Below are positions 6,989 to 11,796 of a stretch of DNA of 11,796 nucleotides, piece by piece; position 1 is the stretch's first letter; each line of letters opens with the position of its first letter. A program made the translations under genes and the position numbers. Below the pieces are notes generated by a model. The model had not been told where the DNA came from. It did no database searches and worked only from the letters and a program-made list of their open reading frames with translations. The DNA comes from JACROF01 sp964598995 (GTDB taxonomy: Bacteria > Patescibacteriota > Microgenomatia > Levybacterales > UBA12049): the NCBI GenBank assembly GCA_964598995.1, contig CAZRDR010000004.1:1-11796 (forward strand), written 5' to 3'.

Positions 6989-7017
6989 ACTATGACAGCA
7001 TTTTCGTGAAATTTCAA
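6989..7017 (-). promoter_or_regulatory. Probable promoter of the CAP and small membrane genes
   Basis: Minus strand TTGAAA (7012-7017, five of six), 17-base spacer, CATAGT (6989-6994, four of six), within the 54-base gap after tsaB. The -10 lies 14 bases before the ATG, so the leader would be very short. Confidence 0.45.
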
Positions 7018-7028
7018 ATACAACTTAG

Positions 7029-7349
7029 CTATTCGTAAAGAGGGGTCACAAGCATTCCGATTTCTTGATTATTTACTGGAATTTGGAGCATAGACGCTAA
7101 TGTATTTGCAATTGATACTCCGACGCGAAGTCCAGTAAATCAACCCGGCCCCGTATTTACTTCAATTCCTGTTAAATCCTGCAATGACAAATTATTTTCT
7201 TTAAGAACTCGCTCGATAAGTGGCAGTACACCTTGAGACTTACGATAATCAAACTCCTCTTTGCTAATCTTTCTCTCACCCTCGATCTCCAAACCTACGA
7301 TTAACTGATCATATTTACTCGTAGCAATTGCTAAAATAATCGTTCTCAT
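7029..7349 (-). pseudogene. tsaB: TsaB-like t6A synthesis protein interrupted by in-frame TGA
   Basis: TsaB pairs with TsaD in the complex that puts threonylcarbamoyl on A37 of ANN-decoding tRNAs. The frame starts at ATG 7349-7347 (ATGA overlap with tsaC) and gives 69 residues ending NTGPG before TGA at 7142-7140. In the same frame it continues FTGLRVGVSIANTLA and on to TAG at 7031-7029. The family motif is GPGSFTGLRxG, so the TGA sits exactly where Ser belongs; TCA to TGA is one base. Restored, the protein would be 106 residues, only the first lobe of the usual ~220-residue ASKHA fold. TGA is a true stop in five other genes here, so code reassignment is unlikely. This is a nonsense mutation, a strain polymorphism or a sequencing/assembly error. 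Confidence 0.85.
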
Positions 7350-7927
7350 ATTTCTAAATCATCTATTGGGACAGCTCCCTGACGTAATATCTTTATTTTA
7401 CTTTGAGTACAATCTATGACTGTAGACACTTCTTGTCCATTAGTCTCACCATTTACTGTAAGATCAACTCGTGAGATAAGTTTTTGGTCAAGTTCTGAAA
7501 AATGATAAGGTGTTGGCATGCCAGGGAAATTTGCTGACGTACCAATAATAGGGACTCCTAACTCTGCAACTATAGTCAATGGTATTTCATGATTAGGTAT
7601 TCGACATCCAATCCCCGTCTGACCCCGAACAAGTTCTCCCACTTTTGCATTTGCTGGAAGAATGATCGTTAATGCTCCTGGCCAATACTTTTTCATGAGC
7701 TCTTCTGCCTGAGATGGAATTTCTGTAACGTACTCTTTGACTAATTCAATCGAATGAAATAGTACAGGACAGGGTTTGTTCAGTGGTCGTTCACGGATCT
7801 CAAATAACTTTCGGACAGCCTTCTCATCATCAATCCGACATCCTATCCCAAAAGCTGTATCTGTCGGATAAATAATAATGCCGCCTTGTCGCAGAATTTC
7901 TACTGCTTGTTTAATTTCTTCATTCAT
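7346..7927 (-). CDS. tsaC: L-threonylcarbamoyladenylate synthase (Sua5/YrdC family)
   Basis: Makes threonylcarbamoyl-AMP from Thr, bicarbonate and ATP, the activated intermediate for tRNA t6A37. From ATG 7927-7925 it is 193 residues. Family motifs: YPTDTAFGIGCR (20-31), RERPLNKPCPV (45-55, the basic K/R...KP segment), KYWPGALTIIL (80-90), CRIPNH (108-113) and GTSAN (129-133). A longer frame from 7984 would add 19 residues that overlap tsaE deeply and resemble no YrdC N-terminus. The start at 7927 gives an 8-base ATGAATGA overlap with the tsaE stop and the usual N-terminus MNEEIKQAVEILRQGG. It ends in an ATGA overlap with tsaB. No C-terminal Sua5 domain is present, so it is the short TsaC form. 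Confidence 0.95.
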   Translation of the reverse strand: MNEEIKQAVEILRQGGIIIYPTDTAFGIGCRIDDEKAVRKLFEIRERPLNKPCPVLFHSIELVKEYVTEIPSQAEELMKKYWPGALTIILPANAKVGELVRGQTGIGCRIPNHEIPLTIVAELGVPIIGTSANFPGMPTPYHFSELDQKLISRVDLTVNGETNGQEVSTVIDCTQSKIKILRQGAVPIDDLEI

Positions 7928-8351
7928 AATGATTGATAATAATTTTTCTCTTTGTCTCGTCGACATACTCAAACTCAATTGCAATTCTTTTTTTCGGAAA
8001 TAAATTACCCATTCGTTCTGGCCATTCGATAATGGTTATAGCATCTTTCTCTAAAAACATCTCTTCAATTCCGAGGTTTTTGAAATCTCCTGATTCCTGC
8101 AAACGATAGAGATCTATATGATGAATAAATTTTATTCTTGGATCATTAACCAAATATGATTTACTTATGAGAAATGTCGGTGAATTAACTTTTTGAGTAA
8201 CACCAAGCGCCTCAGCCAATCCTTGGGTAAATGTCGTCTTACCACTTCCCAGATCTCCTTTAAGGGTTATTACCTCTCCACCCGTAAGATCTGAGGCTAT
8301 ATCTGCAGCAATTTTTTTTGTCTGTTCTGGTGAGTTACTGATAATTGTCAC
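7920..8351 (-). CDS. tsaE: tRNA t6A biosynthesis ATPase TsaE
   Basis: P-loop ATPase that drives turnover of the TsaB-TsaD complex during t6A37 formation. The 143 residues are typical. Motifs: Walker A GDLGSGKTT (32-40), SPTF (57-60), HHIDLYRL (77-84) and IIEWPERM (107-114), all TsaE signatures. The start codon is GTG (8351-8349), overlapping the preceding gene's TGA as GTGA. An AAGGAG lies 13 bases upstream, a little far, so coupling to the upstream gene may help. It is followed by tsaC with an 8-base overlap. TsaD, the catalytic partner, is not in this window. Confidence 0.96.
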   Translation of the reverse strand: MTIISNSPEQTKKIAADIASDLTGGEVITLKGDLGSGKTTFTQGLAEALGVTQKVNSPTFLISKSYLVNDPRIKFIHHIDLYRLQESGDFKNLGIEEMFLEKDAITIIEWPERMGNLFPKKRIAIEFEYVDETKRKIIINHYE

Positions 8352-9202
8352 AGTGATGGTATATCTCCTTTTCTCTTATTGAGATAAAAGAGTATACCAC
8401 AAATGATCAGTAACAGTCCTCCCATACCACAGAATAAAAGAGTCAATAAATTGTTCGATGAGTCAGTACTCGATTTTATTAGCACTGGCGAAGGCTTGGG
8501 GGGTTGGGTGGGTGTCGCAACGCTATCTGAGACCCCGAATACAGCAGTCGGATAATCACTGGGCATCGCATTTTTCGAAGATTCCTCCGAAGAACTTTTA
8601 ACTGACGCTGGTGGAGAATTTTTCACTAGGGTCGGAGTAGCTGTAGGGACTCTGGTAGGAGTTGGTGTGGGAGGTTTAGTCGGAGTTGGTGTCCGAGTAG
8701 GCGTAGGCGTAGCTGATGGAGTAGGGGTCGGAGTAGGTGTAGACGTAGGTAATGCATATGATAGCTGAACGTCAACGGGTGTCTCTTCAGTTGCTGCACT
8801 ATTGCCAGATGAGGTATATCGTCTGATACGTAATTTATAGCTTCCTGGACCAGGATATTCTGCCTGAGACGGATTACCAATACGCGCTTGAAGACTTGCA
8901 GTAACGACTGTCTGTGAATCAGGAATTGTCACCGGAACGTAGGACGTTCCTTCAGATCCTCCATACCACGTAGATCCGACTGATGTCTCTCCGAAGTAAT
9001 TTGAAGTACCTTCTTTATAGAGATCAACTCGGAGATAGTTCTGCCCCGCAGATGCGCCAGTAAGGGTAACATCGACGGTAAATGGCTGCTCTGTTATCGA
9101 CTGTGGAGCTGACTCGATAGTCAGAGTGACTGCATAGGCTGGAGATATGAAGAAAAAACTCCCAAGAAGAAAACTCATGACGATAAGAAGCGTCAGTCTC
9201 AT
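8348..9202 (-). CDS. Exported, membrane-anchored protein with beta domain and Thr-Pro linker, function unknown
   Basis: 284 residues. Signal peptide about 1-24 with a likely cut after AYA (22-24); beta-rich domain 25-148 with alternating hydrophobic strands; Thr-Pro linker 151-192; Ser-rich stretch 195-212; C-terminal TM about 252-274; then the basic tail NKRKGD. The N-terminal part should therefore be displayed outside the cell and tethered by its C-terminus. I recognise no enzyme motif or catalytic residues; the domain could be an Ig-like binding module, which is inference. It lies between the FtsEX/peptidase genes and the tsa genes, ending in a GTGA overlap with tsaE. A 60-base gap precedes it with no clear ribosome site and at best a poor promoter match, so its expression signal is uncertain. 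Confidence 0.85.
   Translation of the reverse strand: MRLTLLIVMSFLLGSFFFISPAYAVTLTIESAPQSITEQPFTVDVTLTGASAGQNYLRVDLYKEGTSNYFGETSVGSTWYGGSEGTSYVPVTIPDSQTVVTASLQARIGNPSQAEYPGPGSYKLRIRRYTSSGNSAATEETPVDVQLSYALPTSTPTPTPTPSATPTPTRTPTPTKPPTPTPTRVPTATPTLVKNSPPASVKSSSEESSKNAMPSDYPTAVFGVSDSVATPTQPPKPSPVLIKSSTDSSNNLLTLLFCGMGGLLLIICGILFYLNKRKGDIPSL
8627..8752 (-). repeat. Thr-Pro dipeptide repeat tract
   Basis: Encodes residues 151-192 of the surface protein, mostly TP/PT units broken by SA, RT, KPP and RV. The DNA is a degenerate 6-base repeat, prone to length change by slippage and to assembly error. Confidence 0.85.
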
Positions 9203-9262
9203 GAGATTTTGTTATTGTTGAGTTTATTGTGGTCTGAACACTAAAAAAATGCAAGCAGAGAG

Positions 9263-10516
9263 TTACATACTAATTCGGTCGATTTCGCGAATACTCCCGA
9301 CTGAGTAATGAGACGTAAATGGAATATTATGACCGTTTGCAGTATATGGATCATTCATCATATAACTTCCACCTGACCCACTAATGAGGACGACGAAATG
9401 GTCAGCCAAAGGCCCTCCGTCATAACTGATACCAACGATGACCGGCCGTCCGGAACTGAGCTCACCATCTATTGATGAACTTATACGCGTAGCAGTCGTC
9501 CCATCTGCAACAATTGCCTTAAGCAACCAAGCAGGTTCATATGAGGCAAAGTTACTCGGGTTACTATTAATTGTCTGTGGTGTGACTGATCGATGACCAT
9601 AATGGGTGTAGACCATGGCCATTGAAGTCACGAGACAGCCATCACTTGCTAAGGTATATTGAGTACCATTCAGTGAATTTGCTCCCCACTGACTATCGCG
9701 CTGGTTATAATAGCATCCCCAATCATCGCAGACTGTTTGATTACCAAGAAGCGACGCTCCTCCCTGACTTTGGGTAAATCGACTAAAGCCTGCTAACTGT
9801 GCTCGAGCCTGAGCAAGCAGTCGCTGATAATTTGCTTCACTCCCCTGCGTTTCATTTAAGAGTCTTTGTTTGTTAGACTTTTCCTGATCAAGTTGATTGG
9901 TATAGTCTACTAACTGAGACTGAAGTGCTAACACTTGTTTTTTCTTTCCTTCAAAAATATCTTTTTGGTTAGCATAATCATTCTTTGCCTGGACTGTGTT
10001 ATACATTAATTCTTTATCGTGAGCCTGAACGATACGAATATAGTTAGTCTTATCGATAAAATCGGTAAAGTTTTGTGCAGACAATAAAAGCTCAAGCGGT
10101 TGGATGGTACCAAGCTGATAGGTGGCTGATATACGCGACAAGAGGGTCTTCGTGATATTGGTAAGGGATCCCTCTAAGTGGGAAATTTTTTCTGAGGCTG
10201 TATCAATATCTTTGGTGAGCTCATCGATTTGCTGTTTTGTCGCTTCAATTCGGTATTGGGTTAATTTCATCTGATTATCCATCACGGAAATCTGTGATGA
10301 AAGTGACTTTTCCTGTGACTGAAGATCTGAGACTTTTCCCTCCAGGTCTTTAATTTTTTGATTGAGGTCATTTACCTGATTAGTTGTATCTTGAGTTCCT
10401 GTCGGAGTGGGTGTAGCGGTAGGATCAACAGCGAAGATAACGTGGTGAGATGAAACTACCACCAACATCGTTAAGGCGACGACAAACGTTAAGGCAAGGT
10501 TTATTTTTTTAATCAT
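9263..10516 (-). CDS. PcsB/EnvC-like coiled-coil protein with C39-like cysteine peptidase domain, FtsEX partner
   Basis: 417 residues. N-terminal signal or anchor segment about 6-29, short Thr-Pro stretch 33-39, long coiled coils about 44-125 and 170-245, then a C-terminal domain 260-417. Between the coils, RISATYQLG and LELLLSAQNFTDFIDKTNYI (141-160) match the hinge of PcsB-type coiled coils. The C-terminal domain resembles Peptidase_C39_2 (papain-like): SQWG (275-278), C294 in SDGCLVTSMAM, H373 in ADHFVVL and D389 in MNDPY, a plausible Cys-His-Asp triad. C263 and C268 may form a disulfide. It starts 11 bases after ftsX and no Shine-Dalgarno is seen. By analogy with EnvC (M23), PcsB (CHAP) and RipC (NlpC/P60), it is inferred to be a cell-wall hydrolase or activator controlled by FtsEX at division. 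Its substrate is not shown; a protein target is possible. Confidence 0.88.
   Translation of the reverse strand: MIKKINLALTFVVALTMLVVVSSHHVIFAVDPTATPTPTGTQDTTNQVNDLNQKIKDLEGKVSDLQSQEKSLSSQISVMDNQMKLTQYRIEATKQQIDELTKDIDTASEKISHLEGSLTNITKTLLSRISATYQLGTIQPLELLLSAQNFTDFIDKTNYIRIVQAHDKELMYNTVQAKNDYANQKDIFEGKKKQVLALQSQLVDYTNQLDQEKSNKQRLLNETQGSEANYQRLLAQARAQLAGFSRFTQSQGGASLLGNQTVCDDWGCYYNQRDSQWGANSLNGTQYTLASDGCLVTSMAMVYTHYGHRSVTPQTINSNPSNFASYEPAWLLKAIVADGTTATRISSSIDGELSSGRPVIVGISYDGGPLADHFVVLISGSGGSYMMNDPYTANGHNIPFTSHYSVGSIREIDRISM
10391..10426 (-). repeat. Short Thr-Pro stretch after the signal segment
   Basis: Encodes DPTATPTPTGTQ (residues 31-42), a short version of the linkers in the two other exported proteins of the window. 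It probably separates the membrane segment from the coiled coil. Confidence 0.5.
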
Positions 10517-10527
10517 ATGAGTAACTA

Positions 10528-11394
10528 TTATTTTAGATACCTAAAGACTGCCATGAAGCTAGCGATAGCTCCCAGCATGATGGCAAGTCCTATCTCAACA
10601 GCCAGCAGGGCGAGAAGGAATGTGGGCGAAACGGTCACAAGAGGAATTTCACGCATGAATGACATAAGATATGGCCGAGCATACATCGTCATTCCAAAAG
10701 TTAAAAGCCAGCCAAGGACAGCCCCGACCAGACCGTAAAACATGCCTTCAAGCAAGAATGGCCAGCGAATGTACCAGTTAGTCGCACTTAAAAGACGCAT
10801 AATCTCTATCTCTTCTCGCTTTTGGGAGATCTTAAAGCCGATGATCGTCGTCATGACAAAGATCGAGACCACACCGAGGACGATGACTAGTGCAAGGCCG
10901 ATCCTCCGCATGGCATCTGTCCATGTGATAAGCGTCGAGACAACATCTTTCAAGAAAACGACATCTGAGACATTTGGTGATGCCTTGAGTACCTTCGCCA
11001 CACTATCCAGATCCTCGATCTTGTAAGTAGAAATCTCAAGGGATGGCGGTAGGACATCAGCATTCACGAGGTCAAGAAGAACCGGATTATTTTTATTCCA
11101 GTTACTATACCGCTTAAAGGCCTCTTCTTTCGAGACGAATTTAATACTTGAGACCTTACCTGTTGCTTTGAGTGAGTCGGCCAATGCATCGATATTTTCC
11201 TGCTTGGTATCATCCTTAAAAAATGCTGTTACTTTCGGAGAGGATTCAAAGAAGGAAATGATTTGTGAAGAACTCACGACGATCATCGTGAACATCGAGA
11301 CGACCAAGAAGGTGAGCATCATGATCAAAATCGCAGCGAGCGACTGATAAGGCGACCGTCGTACATTTTTCCAGGTTGTTTTGGCAGTTTTCAT
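10528..11394 (-). CDS. ftsX: Cell division ABC transporter permease FtsX
   Basis: Inner-membrane partner of FtsE that passes its ATPase state to an outside wall hydrolase. 288 residues with the FtsX plan: cytoplasmic N-terminus, TM1 about 18-43, extracellular domain 45-160, then TM2 166-187, TM3 212-236 and TM4 256-283. Family segments include TAFFKDD (56-62), KFVSKEEAF (85-93), LPPSLEIS (115-122), and the cytoplasmic QKREEIEIMRLLSATNWYIR (191-210) that couples to FtsE, followed by WPFLLEGMFYGLVGA. The start overlaps the ftsE stop as TAATG, with AAAGGA six bases upstream. It is followed after 11 bases by the coiled-coil peptidase, its probable extracellular client. Confidence 0.96.
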   Translation of the reverse strand: MKTAKTTWKNVRRSPYQSLAAILIMMLTFLVVSMFTMIVVSSSQIISFFESSPKVTAFFKDDTKQENIDALADSLKATGKVSSIKFVSKEEAFKRYSNWNKNNPVLLDLVNADVLPPSLEISTYKIEDLDSVAKVLKASPNVSDVVFLKDVVSTLITWTDAMRRIGLALVIVLGVVSIFVMTTIIGFKISQKREEIEIMRLLSATNWYIRWPFLLEGMFYGLVGAVLGWLLTFGMTMYARPYLMSFMREIPLVTVSPTFLLALLAVEIGLAIMLGAIASFMAVFRYLK

Positions 11395-11796
11395 TATTTG
11401 TCCTTTACTTCTTTCTCATCATGTTTTTCAGTTTTGTGATGAGATTCAGTTTTAGTCGTCTTTTTATCATCCTTTACTAACTTTCCTTTTTCAAGTGCCA
11501 CGACACGTTTATCAAGACTTGAGACGATGTCTTGGTTATGTGTCGCCATAATAATCGTCGTTCCCGTCTTATTAATATCCTGCAGGAGTTTTACAATCTC
11601 CCATGAGGTAGTGTTATCTAAATTCCCCGTAGGTTCATCAGCGAGGAGGACATCCCGATTAAATACAAGTGCACGTGCGATGGCTGCACGCTGTAACTCA
11701 CCGCCTGATAACTGGATCGGAAACTTATGGATATGTTCTTCGATCCCGACCTGCTTTAAGATGTCACGAACTCGACGCTCAGCTTCATTATGATCG
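11394..11796 (-). CDS. ftsE: Cell division ATP-binding protein FtsE, C-terminal part
   Basis: ATPase subunit of FtsEX. Only the last 133 residues are in the window; the Walker A half lies beyond the right edge. Visible: ABC signature LSGGELQRAAIARAL (29-43 of the fragment), Walker B VLLADEPTGNLD (49-60) with its D-loop, and the switch His in MATHNQD (83-89). The run KRVVALEKGKLVKD matches FtsE rather than a general ABC protein, and ftsX directly downstream confirms it. After the normal end of the domain it has a 25-residue tail rich in Lys, His, Glu and Asp (109-133), which classical FtsE lacks. The TAA stop shares its last base with the ftsX ATG. Confidence 0.95.
   Translation of the reverse strand, partial: DHNEAERRVRDILKQVGIEEHIHKFPIQLSGGELQRAAIARALVFNRDVLLADEPTGNLDNTTSWEIVKLLQDINKTGTTIIMATHNQDIVSSLDKRVVALEKGKLVKDDKKTTKTESHHKTEKHDEKEVKDK
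11401..11406 (-). promoter_or_regulatory. Shine-Dalgarno of ftsX
   Basis: Minus-strand AAAGGA, six bases before the ftsX ATG, inside the ftsE 3' end. It shows that the organism uses Shine-Dalgarno pairing inside operons, in contrast to the promoter-proximal genes. Confidence 0.6.

Noticed and set aside
7140..7142. TGA read as Gly or another amino acid in tsaB (altered genetic code)
   Set aside because: rmlB, ugd, tsaC, tsaE and the Thr-Pro-rich surface protein all end with TGA at normal lengths with overlapping next starts, and the expected residue is Ser rather than Gly.
7928..7984. Longer tsaC start at 7984
   Set aside because: It adds 19 non-family residues and a deep overlap with tsaE; the ATG at 7927 gives the normal N-terminus and a short overlap.
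9024..9254. 76-residue minus-strand frame spanning the gap before the surface protein
   Set aside because: Out of frame with the signal-peptide gene, its translation looks random, and it has no ribosome site.
9203..9262. Promoter for the surface protein (TTGCAT, 17 bases, CACAAT)
   Set aside because: Only three and four of six matches; not better than chance in such DNA.
9243..9268. Possible terminator after the coiled-coil peptidase: stem ATGTAA/TTGCAT, 8-base loop, then a T-run
   Set aside because: The stem is six pairs with a G-T wobble and AT-rich, and it includes the stop codon; too weak to call.
1..11796. CRISPR arrays, tRNA or rRNA genes, insertion sequences, att sites
   Set aside because: No direct-repeat arrays, transposase frames or RNA gene signatures were seen; the gaps are all too short to hold them.

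Overview
The window looks like chromosomal DNA from a Candidate Phyla Radiation (Patescibacteria) bacterium, most likely of the Microgenomates type. The hints are moderately AT-rich DNA, very tight gene packing (no gap over about 60 bases), stop/start overlaps between neighbours, several exported proteins with Thr-Pro linkers, and a one-lobed TsaB. TGA is clearly a stop codon here: rmlB, ugd, tsaC, tsaE and the Thr-Pro-rich protein all end in TGA at normal family lengths and overlap the next start. This rules out the TGA=Gly code of Gracilibacteria/Absconditabacteria. The placement is inferred from protein style only; there is no rRNA in view.

Everything is on the minus strand except one gene (rmlC, 5143-5775). 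Transcription therefore runs from 11796 down to 1. Region A (11796-9263) holds the 3' end of ftsE, then ftsX, then an exported coiled-coil protein ending in a C39-like cysteine peptidase domain: a divisome FtsEX transporter with its probable cell-wall hydrolase partner. Region B (9202-7029) holds a signal-peptide/beta-domain/Thr-Pro-linker/TM surface protein, then tsaE, tsaC and tsaB for tRNA t6A synthesis. tsaB is interrupted by an in-frame TGA inside its GPGSFTG motif. Region C (6974-5776) holds a membrane-anchored CAP/SCP-domain protein with its own promoter and a coupled three-TM protein with a histidine cluster.

Region D (5775-1) is a sugar-nucleotide cluster. rmlC (plus strand) diverges from rmlB-rmlD (dTDP-L-rhamnose). 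After these come ugd (UDP-glucuronate), rmd and gmd (GDP-6-deoxyhexose, probably GDP-D-rhamnose). gmd runs off the left edge. rmlA is not in the window. Together these supply activated sugars for a surface polysaccharide or glycoprotein glycans, which fits the exported proteins upstream.

The promoters that can be read (rmlB, rmlC, ugd, CAP) all place the -10 box only 7-14 bases before the start codon, with no good Shine-Dalgarno sequence. Some internal operon genes (ftsX, the small membrane gene) have clear ones. This suggests leaderless or very short-leader mRNAs at transcription-unit heads. The rmlB and rmlC promoters face opposite ways and share almost the same -35 hexamer.
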